Under the pieces are notes generated by a model. It worked only from the letters and a program-made list of their open reading frames with translations. It was not told where the DNA came from and ran no database searches. A program made the position numbers and the translations under genes. From Pseudoscleropodium purum (lineage: Eukaryota; Streptophyta; Bryopsida; Hypnales; Brachytheciaceae): a stretch of 64,000 nucleotides of DNA. Below, in pieces: positions 11,165 through 23,244 of the stretch (position 1 is the first letter of the stretch; each line of letters starts with the position of its first letter). The DNA is taken from positions 5,704,001 to 5,768,000 of the forward strand of contig OZ017805.1 of NCBI GenBank assembly GCA_963969395.1, in the 5' to 3' direction.

Positions 11165-11558
11165 ATACAAAGGTTTGGAGTTATAGTTCGGATGGTTTGT
11201 TCGGTTATCCCTTCTAATCTAGATCACCAAGCATAGTTAGAAGAGGACCTCATGTGCATTAAGTGTGTTGGGTTGTTAGATAGGCTGTGGAGTATAAAGA
11301 ATGAGGAAATGATTCAGGAACTCATTTACGGAGTTCCAAATTAGTATGAGTTGATAGTGAAGGTCGACCCGTAGCTTGGACAGAAGACATTTGGGCGGAT
11401 GTCTATTCATTTAAGAAGAATAGGCTCAGACTAGTCAAAAGAGCGGACAAGTATTTGACCGGAAGGTTCCGGAGTCAAGCCCACTCAGAGGAGGGATTTG
11501 CCATTAGCGACTGTAAAAAAGAGAGGCATAGACAAGTACTGGATTTCCTTATTCCAAT
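11165..11558 (+). pseudogene. Ty3-type gag N-terminal fragment (copy 1, plus part)
   Basis: The protein frame matches the minus-strand gag of copy 2 (34.57-35.1 kb) residue by residue: V-I-P-S-N, E-E-D-L-M-C, G-L-L-D-R, E-L-I-Y, then R-R/K-A-D-K-Y and H-R-Q-V/E-L. It has in-frame TAG at 11234 and 11342, where copy 2 has CAA, and a 1-nt deletion near 11355. It stops abruptly at 11558, where a hAT-like terminus begins, and the remainder of gag is not seen beyond that element. Gag packages element RNA. Here it is dead under the standard code. Confidence 0.65.
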
Positions 11559-11731
11559 TAGGGTTGACATGACGTCCGGACGCTGTGTCCGCAGCGTCCG
11601 CTAACATTCGCGGTCCCGGCGGACGCAGCGTCCTCCAAGACCGCCCCGTCCGTCCGCCCCACCTGTCCGCCCCATCCGCCCAGACGACCCTATTTCCCCT
11701 GACCGCCCTACCCAAACTGCCCCGCGGTCAC
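11559..11731. mobile_element. Left terminus of a hAT-like element
   Basis: It begins TAGGGTTGACATGACGTCC and runs through GCTGTGTCCGCAGCGTCCGCT, which matches the left end of the complete MITE at 1113 except for its first base. It interrupts a gag frame, so it marks a real insertion point. The interior continues as GC-rich GTCCGCCCC words to about 11.73 kb. The left flank is ATTCCAAT. No matching 8-bp repeat follows the best candidate right end at 23424. Confidence 0.75.
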
Positions 11732-12125
11732 TCCCTTAATCTTTAAACAATTAAATGTTAAATGAAGTGCAATGGTTCGCGATTTGTTATTAAAACAATG
11801 TCTCTTATAAGTTGAAAGATTATAAAGTTTGACCACGAGTCCACGATAGTCTTGAAACTATGAAAAAATTCCAATTCATTTTCAAAAGGCAAACTAAAAA
11901 AATTTGTGACTTCAAATATATATATATACTATTTAAAAAATCAAGATCAACACAAATACAAACATAATCAATATGGGCAAAATGTATTCAATTTAATGTA
12001 GAATACCATACATTGTGCACATTTGGCTAATTGCACATATAATTTTTTTCATTCCAACTCTATATTTCTAAACTAATTTTTAATGCCTATATAACCTATT
12101 CAACTACTACTTCTGCACTACCAAT

Positions 12126-13619
12126 CTAATATAAATGGCGGAAATGTTCATCTGGCATCGGCCAACGATATGTATTAGAAAATTGCGTAATTACATGGGC
12201 CAAATTAGTATTTTCATCGTCAGTCTTCGAAGAAATGCGCTTCAAGTAAGCATAAAACACTTTTGCAAAGTCATGAAAGGCAAATTGTGTCGCACTAGGT
12301 GTTTTTCGTAGCGCGTTGAAATACGCCTCTGACATGTTGTTTCCATTCATCCGCCAAGCAATTTTTCGAATGGCATACTTTTTCGACTTACGTGAATACA
12401 TTGGAATGACTTCCACATCTGCACCTGCTTTATGCAAATATGCAATACATGGATCCACCCTCCATCTCCTCTGCAAAGTCTGTTTCATCTCATCTGCTAA
12501 TGTGAATGTGTACAAAGACTTCATTGGCTAAGAAGCTAAGGTGGTCATGCCCCAATCGCAAACTCCAATGTACACACGTGACTCATCCTCTGGAAAATGC
12601 AACAAGATGTTGTCCGGAGAAAGATCATTGTACAAATGTCCAGCAAGATGCACTGCATACATTATATGCATAAACGCCCATATCAACTCCGTGCGCTTCT
12701 TCCGATATCGCCCTAAACGGTGAGCTCTTACAACCTCCTCTTCGATTGGATTTGTATTCATCAAACGGATTTGAATGTTGTTTGGAAAGTCTTTATCCAT
12801 ATTCAACATTTGTTCAAGAGTTCCACCATTCCACTAATACGCATAACCTTCACACGTAGTTCCGTGCACTGCAGCAAACTGTATCACATCCGCGTGTGGA
12901 ATTCGAACAGCCATTGATTCGTTTTGATGTTCTAACTTTGCAAGATCGGATCGAGTTTGGTGGTGAATGGATTTCTTTGCCACAAACTCCCAATGAGGAA
13001 GTATTCCTGGACATCCTTCAATACAAACCTTTCGAATCGTTGCATATCCACCTCTCATCGTTCTATCATCAACAACAATCACGCGTGTTGTATCTGGAAG
13101 TGCTATGAGGTGCCGTTTGGTCCTTTCCGCTTCAGCAACTTCATTATTGTTTTTCCACCAACCAATTGAACCAACTCGATTGTGCTTTTTGGCAAATGGA
13201 GCACATCGCCCTCTAAACAAGTCCGCTTTCAGAATCACTTCTTCAAACTGGGCGTCATTGGGTCGATATTCCTTGCCATATTTAACCAAAATGACTTTGG
13301 ATTTCCACAAAGCGTCATGAACCTTGTTCTCCAAACATTTGGTGAAGTACGTTTTATGCATTTTGTCATGCCACTTCGCCACATTCAATGCACCCAACAA
13401 CATCTGTGTCATGTCTACCTTGAATTTAGACACGCACTCCTCTTGATATCTGATGTACTTATTGTCTAAAGACAATGTTGTTTCCAATTCATAAAATTGA
13501 ACGATGCGCTCGATCATGAATTTCTTGCATTCTTCTGAAGGACTTTGACGAGCTACCTCCAAGTTTGATGGTCCCTCTCCATGTTTTAGCTTCACAACTT
13601 TCTTCTTCCCGTTCGGCAT
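12126..13619 (-). pseudogene. Protein-kinase-like gene with two in-frame TAG
   Basis: The frame starts at ATG 13619 (M-P-N-G-K-K-K) and is continuous to TAG at 12126, about 497 codons. The first 200 residues are a Lys/Glu-rich region of unknown type. Kinase signatures follow: a glycine-loop-like R-G-G-Y-A-T-I, a Lys strand F-V-A-K-K, a catalytic-loop-like Y-N-D-L-S-P-D-N-I-L-L (HRD changed to YND), and C-D-W-G-M in place of DFG. Two TAG codons interrupt it, at 12834 (before W-N-G-G-T-L) and at 12528 (before P-M-K-S-L). Gln, or Trp for the first, would fit both. There is no frameshift. A GC-rich GGACGG cluster lies about 200 bp upstream. It may be cargo of the 11.56-23.42 kb element. Substrate is unknown. 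Confidence 0.65.
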
Positions 13620-13814
13620 CGTGACAGTGAAATTGATATAGATCAAATTTTTTAATTTGAAATTGAATTCACACGTAAGTGTCCAAAAAATTGGCAACAA
13701 GGGGGCCCCAATAAACCACTCTTGCCTTGCCTCGGAAAAGAGCCAATGGAGGATGAACCACCAAGCTCTTCGCTCCACCTTGCATTCACAAGGGGCAAAG
13801 CAAAAGTGACAATG

Positions 13815-14222
13815 TGGACGGCCTGTCCGCCCATCTTATAAGGCGCGGACGGCCCCATCGGACGGCCACGGGCGGACAAATCTGCCGTCCGCCCGATCCT
13901 ACGGGCAGTGGCGGACGGCCCCAAACCGTTCGCTTAATCGGACGGGCCACAGCTAGCGGACGCATCAGCCGTCTGCCTCCCCAAAACCCTACAACCGCGT
14001 CCGCTCGATCGGGCGGCCACAGGTGGACAAATCTGGCGTCCGCCCAATCCGACGGGTCGCGGCAGACGGCCCGTCCACCCCATCGGACGGCCCTAAACCG
14101 TCCGCCCGATCACACGGGCCACGGGTGGCGGACGCATCGGCCGTCCGCCTCCCCGAAACCGTCGAGCCCCGTCTGCCCGATCAGACGGGCACGGGCGGAC
14201 AAATCAAGCGTCCGCCCGATCC
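13815..14222. repeat. GC-rich GGCGGACGG cluster upstream of the kinase-like gene
   Basis: About 400 bp of GGACGG, GTCCGCC and CATCGGACGG words form two imperfect copies of a roughly 170-bp unit. Shared blocks include GGGCGGACAAATC and GTCCGCCCGAT. Open frames across it (13814-14277) are repeat-encoded Arg/Pro/Gly strings and are not taken as genes. Similar clusters lie 5' of the two other genes of this block and in the MITE ends, so it may be a transposase-binding or promoter region. Confidence 0.7.
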
Positions 14223-14740
14223 GATTTATTTTCCATATTTGAAAATAGAATCTGAAGAAGAACCATTAATCGTCTAATTTGGGCATTTCTTCATACAAAT
14301 ATGAAATCATTTTAGTTTTTAGCAATCCTTGAATGAAACATAAAAAAATTTCAAATATTCAAATAATTCAATCTTTCATAAATTAATTAGAAATACATTT
14401 ATACCATTTATGAGTTTCTAAATGTAATAAACACACAACGATAATTTCAAAATACACACCATGCTAGTACATATTTAACCTCGAATGCTAAATTCAAAAA
14501 TAGACATAATATGGCTCTTACAAAGTTACATTTCTTCTTCATATTTTTATTATTTATCAAAGTCGCTTATAGCCTTATACATCAATGCTATTATAAAATA
14601 ATACAATGATGTCTTCAACAATATGCTTGCCTACATACATACTTGGTGTACACTATTACACAACACTTTTTGAAGAAGTGAACAAAATTGTTGTTTAAAA
14701 TTGTTCTATTCATTTAAAATTTTGTATTACTTCTACCAAT
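14223..14740. other. AT-rich spacer, no gene seen
   Basis: Low-complexity AT-rich DNA lies between the GC-rich cluster and the 3' end of the next minus-strand gene. No motif is recognised. Confidence 0.5.
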
Positions 14741-16071
14741 CTAGTGCTCTATACTTGTTGTGAGAATAAAAATGAGAAAGTGGAGCAAATACATGCTCAC
14801 TATATACTTGCTTTTTTTTTTATTCGGAAATGAATCGGACTCAAATTGTTGACCGGTGCCTCTTCTTTGTACTCCAATGAACGGACCACCTCCGTAGTTT
14901 CCGTGATATCCACTCGGTGCACCTCCTTGTCCATAATTTGAACCTCCAAAAGTGGGAGGAGGAACCAAAGTAGTAGGCTCTGATCCTCTTTCATTTGAAG
15001 CCCCATAATAAGAGGTCCCATGATGCCCATATGAATCACTTCTAGTTGATCCCGGGTAGTATTGGGCGCTTCCGTAAAGAGAGCAACTATACTGCGGGGT
15101 TACATGGCTTCCTCCACTACCTTCAAAGCCCACTTGAGTGGGCGTCGCATAATATGAACCAGATTCAATAGACCTACTATAGTGCGTGTTGCCATAGCTA
15201 CCTGCTCCACCTTGAGAGCCAATTTCAGGAAGAGTGCCATAACAAGAACCAACTGCACTTGAACCACCATAATGCGTGGATCCATAGCTCCCTCTTCCAC
15301 CTTCATATCTATTTTGAGGATCGTAATCAGAGTATGAACTACCTCTTCCTTGTTCAGATTCTCGCGTTCCATGTTCATGTCTGTAGGACCCACCATGCCT
15401 ATCTTGCCGTCCACGATCTTGAAGGCTTCTGCGTGTTGCCTCTTGCATTTGTTGTTCGAATTCAATTTGTTCTCGTTCTTCTACCCGCTCGTGCCTAACT
15501 CCAAATGTGACAAGCGCTTGCATATCATCGTCATCTGTCCACGCATCTTCAGCATCTCGTAGAACAACTGAAGGTTGTTGTAGATAACCTTGATTAGACC
15601 ACTCTAGCATGCAATCGCTTGCACCCCTCCACTATGTATCTATAACGGCATTCGTGCGCGTATAGTTCTCCACATTGCGACCTGTAGCGGTACGCCAATC
15701 CACGTCCTTGTGGAGTACAATCTCTGCCCAAACCATTGCCATAACATTATAATTCATTATATTTGGTTTGGCGCTTTTAATGCCAAGAACTCGATGCACT
15801 TGTGTGTATTGTTGTTTGAAGTGCTCACTTTGGCACGTAGACATTTGTCCTTCCCAACGTGGCACTTGGTGCTCTACACGTTCACGTCGCCAAAATTTTG
15901 AATGTGAGTCATTTTCACATACTTCTTGCACATTGAGCAATCCCACACTCTTGTTGGTTCCTCTTCCTATCTCGGTTCACCCACGAACAATGGATCGGCC
16001 CAAGCATCCCAATTGAACAATTGGGGTCTTTCCTTTCGACTACTTTTTTTGGGTGTTCTATCTTTCGACAT
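14741..16071 (-). pseudogene. Zinc-finger/UIM/Gly-Tyr-rich transposon protein
   Basis: ATG at 16071 opens a Lys/Arg-rich start, then F-N-W-D-A-W and a C-S-M-C-K-K-Y-V-K-M segment that looks like half of a BED/C2H2-type finger. The frame is broken by a TAG, then a frameshift near 15.87 kb and a TAG at 15632. After that comes F-E-Q-Q-M-Q-E-A-T-R-R-S-L-Q-D, which fits the ubiquitin-interacting motif (hydrophobic-x2-Ala-x3-Ser-x2-acidic). The last 200 residues are low-complexity Gly/Ser/Tyr repeats (G-S-Y-G, T-H-Y-G). The N-terminal half, including V-K-M-x-H-I and M-A-M-V-W-A-E...V-D-W, matches the start of the RING gene at 19545. A DNA-binding accessory protein of a transposon is my best guess. 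Confidence 0.5.
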
Positions 16072-16303
16072 GATGAAGCCGAAGCAAAGAGAATGAAACA
16101 ATTAGAAAGCTTAAGAATCAAAATTTTGATTTAATTAATTAATTAAAATTTTACAAGCGTGAACTTTGTGAAAATTTGTAACAATGTCACAACAATCGTT
16201 CATTCAAAGCGGAAGGGGCGCGCAGAGCTTCCAAGGCATTGGTCCGCCCACTCCAAAAGAGAACGATTGTTCGGAATGAATCATCCGCCTCCTCATATAT
16301 ATA

Positions 16304-16679
16304 TGCGGACGCCCGGAGGCGAACGTCCAAATCATGCATACCACATCAGTCCACGTGTCAATTGGACGATCGTAACCAGGCGGACGGATATCGGGGCGGA
16401 CACAGCGCACAGGGCGGACGCCCAATCGGACGGATATCGGGGCGGACACAGCGCACAGGGCGGACGCCCAATCGGACGGATAGGGCAGACGGGTATCGTG
16501 GCGGACGGGGCGGTCAAGGCGGACCGGGCGGACGGGTATCAGGGCGGACAAGGCGGACTCCGAATCGGGCGAACAGGGCGGACGGATATCGGGGCGGACG
16601 GGGCGGACAGGGCGGACGGAGAACGGGGCGAACGGGTATCAGGGCGGACAGGGTGGACAAGGCGAACAGGGCGGACGGC
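16304..16679. repeat. GC-rich GGCGGACGG cluster with a 46-bp duplication
   Basis: Dense GGGCGGAC and GGATATCGGGGCGGAC words include an exact 46-bp tandem duplication (16381-16426 and 16427-16472). It lies about 230 bp upstream of the start of the zinc-finger/UIM gene. All six frames are open over parts of it only because of the repeat. I do not call the 16159-16695 frame a gene. Confidence 0.75.
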
Positions 16680-19083
16680 TCATCTTAAACCCTAGACCTA
16701 ATGAAGCAAATTGTTCTTTTTTCAAAATCTCACGGTATAGATGTTTAACTCCTAAAGTTCTTTTCACTAAAACCACTTCAAAACTGCAAATATCAAGTCT
16801 TAGAAGAAAAATACTTTGGGGCATATGTAACCGTAGGATCTTGTAGTAAATTAGTTGAAAAAGATGTGGAAAAAATTTTAGACAAATCCACCATTTGAAT
16901 TGTAAGATATTAAATATTGAATGTTTCATTTAAGAGGGCTACTCAATTATGTCTATTAATGAACAATTGGTAGGCTAACAAACCTAACTTAGCATGTATT
17001 TTAATATTTGTTGTAATTGTTTTAGGAATATTATAACATAATACTATTATAATATTCTTATAAATGATATAGTACTAAATCATTTCAAAATCAACAACAT
17101 TCGAACACAATCTGTCAATCTTGTCTTTCATACTCCTTTAATGATATATATATATATATATACATACATAAAATATATTAGATAAATCAACATGAACAAA
17201 TCAATGATTATATATTTCATAAACCTATTCTTCATCAATCAAATAAGAGTGCATGTGCAAATATAGACAAAAATGGTTTCTCCATTTGTTCCCAAAAAAT
17301 AGATAAATAAATAGAGAAAAATATGAAGTGAATGTTACTTGAAGAATTGAAGGGAAAGAAATTGAAGTACTCAATTGCATTTTATTAAATTAGAAAATTG
17401 CATGTGGATGGCATGAATTAATCTTCATAGATGCTAAACTCATATGAGTTGCATTTCAACATTTATGATTTATGCAATTGATTGAATTGAAAGCTCTTGT
17501 AATTACATTTTCAAATTTTCGATTGAATCATTCAAATTTGCAAGAGTGATTTATGATAGATTTATAACTTTAAATGTGAAAGCATTCAATGCCTTTATGC
17601 GTTTGTTCATCAATATATTAATTTTAAATAAATAATATATATTTTTTATAACATATGCATAAACCATTACATTAAAAGAAACAAAAAACTAAGAGCCAAG
17701 CCAAATAGGCTGGTCAAATGAAGAGAACAAGAGAACAAGAGCCCTACAAGACATAAAACAAAGGAAAATAAAGAAAATATCAAAAGGATTCAAAAAAAGG
17801 AGTTAGATGCATTCTTGCAAGACCGTAGAATACATAATGATTTCAAAATCCAAACACAAATATATTTTCTATTTCAATGAGAGCCAAAAATGAACTACCT
17901 TGCTCTCAAAGATTGTACAATGTACACGTTATACAAAATGAACATATAACAGAAAGAGTAGAAGACATCGTTTATCATGATTGAAAACTGAAATGATTTT
18001 TTTTTTCTATGTAGAATATTTTATGAAATGTAACAATGTATTTAATTATCATAGTAATTGGTAGAAATCTTTGTGCAATACATAAAAACATTTCATTCAT
18101 GTGGAGTTTTTTCATTTATTTAGGATTAAAATTGAAGTATTATACTCTACAAAGTACAAACCAAAAACAATACCATATACCTAAGTTCAAAAGTTTGCAA
18201 TTGTTTCGTGAATTCATTTTGAAAACTCAAACAAAGAAATATTTTATAATCAATATTTTGTTCATTTGAATCATTTCAAAAATCAAATTCCAAATTCAAT
18301 TCCTATTTATAATAGAAATTATATTTGTCAATTTTTTAGATCTTTAAACAATGAACCTTCTTTTTTAAAATTAATATTTAAAAACATTTGAAATAAGAAT
18401 ATTGGAATTACCCTTCAAAATAAATATAGCACATGTATAAGTGTATAATGTATTCTACTCAACCAACTCAAGTAACGAATTTTTCTATGTTTTTAAGGAA
18501 AAATATAGCAATACATGATTTGAAAGTTAAAACATTGATTCTTTTTCTTTGTTTTCAAATCTAATCAAAATTTCATTAAAAAATATGAAAGACTCGATGT
18601 TCATTTGAAGATCGTGATGCACTTTTAATGAGAAATCACAACCTTTCATTAAATATCATGAGGTTGAAATTCATTAAACTATTATTCTAATTATGTCTTG
18701 GGGCCTTTCTTTAAAATTTCATTTGCTTACAATGAAAAAGGAATTGATTATTTATGCAAAACATTTGATTTTCTAATGAACTTTAAAAAAATCCCCGCCA
18801 CCTTCAGATCTTCTCAAAACCTATTTAGAGAGATAATATCAGTAAATAATCCAAACATATTGAACTTAACCACATTCCCCTCATTCGTAAAACAATTTAG
18901 GGGAGAAAAGAAAAGGTTTAGGGTAATTAGGGTATAGGGTTTAGGGTTTACATTTTTTTTAAATAAAATGATAAATCAATTACATTGATCCTCATTTAGT
19001 AGTGATTATTAGGCTGTTTTATTTTTGAAATGTTACCGCTCTTTTTGAATAATAATGGCCTCATAGGATGCACCAATGGACAG
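16680..19083. other. AT-rich spacer between the two GC-rich clusters
   Basis: No gene is seen. It contains an (AT)n/(ATAC)n microsatellite at about 17143-17170, and at about 18918-18950 a short GGTTTAGGG...GGGTTTAGGGTTTA tract. The tract resembles plant telomere heptamers but is too short to be a telomere. Confidence 0.55.
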
Positions 19084-19329
19084 TTGGGCGGACGCCGTCG
19101 GCGGTCAATGTTTAAGTAGGGCGGTCAGCGTGTCCAAAGCGCGGACGGCGTCAAAAGGCGGATAGTGCAGACAGTTCGGGCGGACGCGGCGATCGGACGA
19201 GGCAGTCGGACGGGGCGACGGGCGGACGGCGCGTCTGCTGCCAAAGCGGCCGTCGTCGGTCTGCGCGGCGGACGCGAGGTTCGTGGTCGCTTTGCGCGGT
19301 CCGGGGCAGGTCCGGCGGCGGACGACTAT
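19084..19329. repeat. GC-rich GGCGGACGG cluster upstream of the RING gene
   Basis: GGGCGGACG, GTCGGACGGGG and GGCGGACGACT words occur over about 245 bp and end about 215 bp before the ATG at 19545. Composition changes abruptly on both sides. It is the same word family as the MITE ends. Confidence 0.7.
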
Positions 19330-19544
19330 AAGGGTAGAGTGACTTTCATTTCTTCTCACTTCAATTCTCCTTCGGTGCCAAGTTGGATGTGCTACTATTG
19401 CTTTATGCGCTAGTTGCTCCTACGGGGTGGAGAGTTGGGGTCCTCTATCTTTTATTACTGTATTGCGGTTGATGCCATCACTTTTGACTATCACGTGAGA
19501 TTTTTTTATTCACTTCAATTGTTTATTGAATCCAATTGACAATC

Positions 19545-22500
19545 ATGAACGGCGAAGGTGATCAAAATATGGATGGGGTGACTCCGAGAAGCGAAGCCAA
19601 GAAAAAGTGCAAAGTGAAGTGGGCTACACATGACCTTCGGCTTGACATTTTAAATGACCCTACAATTAAAGCAGAGAGCGGGTGGGAAGATGAAGATGCG
19701 GAGTATTGAACATAAAAAATGTGCAGGACCTATGTTAAAATGTACCACATTGACAAGTTGTGGCCTCAGGAGTCGCACAAGAGTCATACACGGGATTTTT
19801 GTTGTAAACCATGGACTTGCAACAACAAACATTTTGTCCATCGATCTGAGGAGGTGTGACGTGTTCTATTCGGAAACAAGCCTTGAAGCAAAGGCTATGT
19901 TAATTATAGCATGGCGTGTATGGTTTACGCTGAACTTATATTAGAGCGCAAGATCGATTGGAGCACGTTTCCGACAACAACAGCTTGCCCACTTCTACTT
20001 GAAGCCAATCAAAAGGACATTCCCGACTTGTACAATTCAGAGGGAGAAACAGAAAAAGTATTAAAAAATACTATAGAGGTGAAAACGGATGGTGTGGAGA
20101 AAGCCTCAAATGTTGAAGAATTACAGTCTGTACAATCTCCAACAAAAGCAATCAATGAAAGCTCTTCGAAAAATGTAGGGAAAGATGTGGAGAAAAATGT
20201 AGAGGCGCAGGAGGGTGAAGTCTTTTCCACAGCTCTAACGCGTTTGACCTTTACACCAAATGTTGCGGCACAAACGGAAACGGAGTTTGTAAACAAAGGC
20301 AATGTTTGCACGGAAGGTGGGGAAACTTCAAAAAGTAAAGTAGACGAAGTCTTGGCGGAGAAAGTGGCAAAGGCTAATGCTACAATTGATAGTCTGATAG
20401 CCAACAATTGTTTTGATAGTTTGGTCTACAAATCTCCGCCTATGCATCAAGGCGTTGAATTTAGTCTAGCGTTAAGTTTAGAAGACAAAGTACATACGCC
20501 TCGTGGACAAGGCGTGACGATTGATAATATATCCTCATTATGGAGTTCCGAGCGTAAAAGGCGGGCGGAGGAGTTTCCGTTTACAGCGGCATTGCCAAAT
20601 CCTCTACATCGAACCTTGCAAGACATGTCCAATCCAAAACAATTGGAAAATCTTTTGAAGCTCTCGGTTCAGTTTGCTAACCTTCATGAAGAAATAGGCG
20701 GATCGTCTAACCCCGATGATGGTGCTACTGCTGTTCCAATGAGTCCACTTGCAGATCCAAAGAATGTTGCACATATACTTGATACAACTTTCAAGATGAC
20801 GATGTCAGCTGAATTTTTAGCGCAAGTTGCTCCGACTTTTATGAATTTGGCCAAGGAGTTTTCTTTCATAGCACCAGAGATGTTGAAAGGTGCTATAGCA
20901 TTTCAAAATCTCACGAAGACTTTCGGACCACTTTTCGAAGAAAGAGATGTTCACATACTACAATTGGTGGAATATGAGAAAAAAGTTGCTGACCTTGGAG
21001 GAGTGGAAGCAAGGTGCAAAGTGTTGGAGTTGAAATTAAAGACTTCGGAGAGTGAGGTTGAACATTTAAATCAACAATCATCGAGGCAAATGGAGGAGTT
21101 GATGAAGATGCGTAAACGGATTGCAAAATTACAAGGGACCTCCAAGAATCCAAGTGAAGTTGCAATCTCACCAATGATTGTACTCGGAGACAGTCAAGAG
21201 ACTCAAGAGAGTGAAGATAAGCTCTCTCTTCCTTTTGATAAGGCCGAAGCAAACGACAACCCTGCCATTGTGAATGTATAAGAAAGTCACGACATGAGCA
21301 TGTTAAAAGCGACACAACAACCATCAATGGAAAAGCTTTCATCCGTTTACGTGAATGCGGAGACGCAAACGGAGAGTTGTGACTTTGAAGAGTTGAAGCA
21401 TAAATTGGAGGAGGCAATTGAAGGAAAAGGAATTGTTGAATCCAAGTTGAATCGATTGCAATTGTCCTTGGATTTGAAAAAGTTTATACCATCTAGCGGT
21501 TTGGAGTCTCTATGGTTAGCATGGGTACAAAGACTCCAAGACAGACCCTCTGTAGTATCTCGAGTAATGGCAGGTCTTCAAACATTGGCAATGGAGTCGA
21601 ATGAAAATTGCGATGCCATTCAAAGCTCTTTGAGTTGGTTCAAGACTATGTTTGACCAACATCCTTCTAAGGGATATACGAAGATCACATGTTGAGGAGA
21701 CATAGATGCCATGTTTGAGCGCTCAAACCACACAAAGAAGAACCAAGCTCCACCCATCAATTGGGCCTTGGAAGTAGAGGAAGGATAGGTCCCTTACAAC
21801 ACACTTTCAGCACACATCAATGTGAAAGACAAGCGAGTGGTGCATGCTTGTGATTCAGCCTCTCCAATCTTGGATGGTTCTTGTAGCCTTTGCCAAGGCC
21901 TCTTCGGACCGGAAGGTGCGGTAACCGTGGGCCAATGTCGCCACACTTTCCATATCACTTGCATTGTGAAAGCATCACTCATTCGTTCGGTGTGTGTCGA
22001 GTGTCATAGTCCATTGAGTGCTAGGTTCTATGAAATGTTTGGTATCTTGGAAGTTATGCCTCCAAACCACGAGTACAATCGTTGGAATCTTCCTCTTGAT
22101 CAAGCGCCGTACAAATTTCAAAATTATCAACATTAGGGGAAGCCAATTCGATGGAATGCAAATGAACAAAGGCATGATTTGTACGAGGAATCTCAGCAAC
22201 CATTGGATTTCGATGTGTGGATGACTCACAATAGAGAGGTGGAATTGTGGGCTCGAGGAATCGTAGATGACGCGGCCCGTAAAATGTTTTGTCGCAACAT
22301 GGGGGGACATTGGAGCTTGCAACACGAAAAGTTCTTTCGTTTTCTAGATAAAAAAGTGGAGAGAGGACCAGAAGACAGTTGGGTGGAGGTGAACCATGGA
22401 AAAGAGTTCAATGAGCAATATAAGGCATGCAACCACACCCTCGTAGGTAGGGCCCTTCTATTGTCGAAGTTGGAAGAGGCTGCAAAAGTTCGTGCTGTCT

Positions 22501-22993
22501 ACGATACAAATGGACAAACAAGCACAGGACATTCATCTATAGATGTGGCAACAACATTTGATAGGCGCATTGGCGATATTATAGGGCATTGGAAGGCTTT
22601 CCTATTGGATGGAGACTGCCTCACAGCATGGCAAGGGAAAGGAGATGATGAAGTTGTTCAAGTGATGGTAGATCGTATGGAGAGCAACTTGAGAACCTTG
22701 AAGGCAGACGAAGTCGATTTATCACCCACAGAAAAAAAAAAAAAAAGCGTGAAGAGGACGATGACTTCTCTCCGGAAACCAAGAAACAATTTCATAAGGT
22801 GGACATCGAAGTTCAATCTGGAGGGCGAATAGTCCGTGCAAGTCAACAACGGTCAACTCGTCAATCATCTGCTAAACCCCTCGGTACACCAGATTTTCCT
22901 TTTGTTTTGGGAGAAGGTAGTGGTCCATCCGGTAGAAAGAAGGATTTGAGGAGAATTTTGTTTTTTAAAAACAATGGTCCTTTCATTGTTTAA
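19545..22993 (+). pseudogene. Zinc-finger/coiled-coil/RING-H2 transposon protein
   Basis: From ATG 19545 one phase is kept to 22735. The first 140 codons pair with the minus-strand gene at 14741-16071 (C-R-T-Y-V-K-M-Y-H-I, then E-L-I-L-E-R-K-I-D-W). A Glu/Ser-rich middle follows. A heptad-rich coiled coil (20.94-21.14 kb) comes before a RING-H2 finger with C-x2-C-x14-C-x-H-x2-H-x2-C-x10-C-x2-C at 21882-22004. A C-terminal region ends at TAA 22993. Interruptions are TGA and TAA near 19.7 kb, two TGA near 19.86 kb, TAA 21279, TGA 21693, TAG 21787 and TAG 22134. A 1-nt frameshift lies in a long A run at about 22730. RING-H2 domains usually recruit E2 enzymes for ubiquitin transfer. Whether this one does so is unknown. 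Confidence 0.65.
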
Positions 22994-23244
22994 AAACAAG
23001 AAAGAATGTGAAAGATTTAGATCTTAAAAAGATCGTATAGGATTCAATAGTAATATTGGAACTATGTTTTCATGTATTTTGTTTATACATATATATTTAT
23101 ATATAAAGATGCTATATTTTCATTTGCGTATAAAAATATTTTTATATGTACATCTTATTTTACGTGGATGTATTCATTTGTGATTGTGTAACATTCAAAT
23201 TACATAACAATATAAAATTTTCTAATGACTAATGGCAATGCGAA

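Noticed and set aside
13814..14277. 142- and 84-codon frames
   Set aside because: They are repeat-encoded Arg/Pro/Ser strings over the GC-rich cluster upstream of the kinase-like gene, not a protein-like sequence.
16159..16695. 178-codon open frame and overlapping frames on both strands
   Set aside because: They are open only because the GGCGGACGG repeat lacks stops in most frames. The composition is Gly/Arg/Thr/Asp repeat with no domain.
17143..17170. AT/ATAC microsatellite as an origin or regulatory element
   Set aside because: A simple microsatellite with no supporting context.
18918..18950. TTTAGGG-type tract as a telomere or chromosome end
   Set aside because: Only about two to three interrupted heptamers, and sequence of normal complexity continues on both sides.
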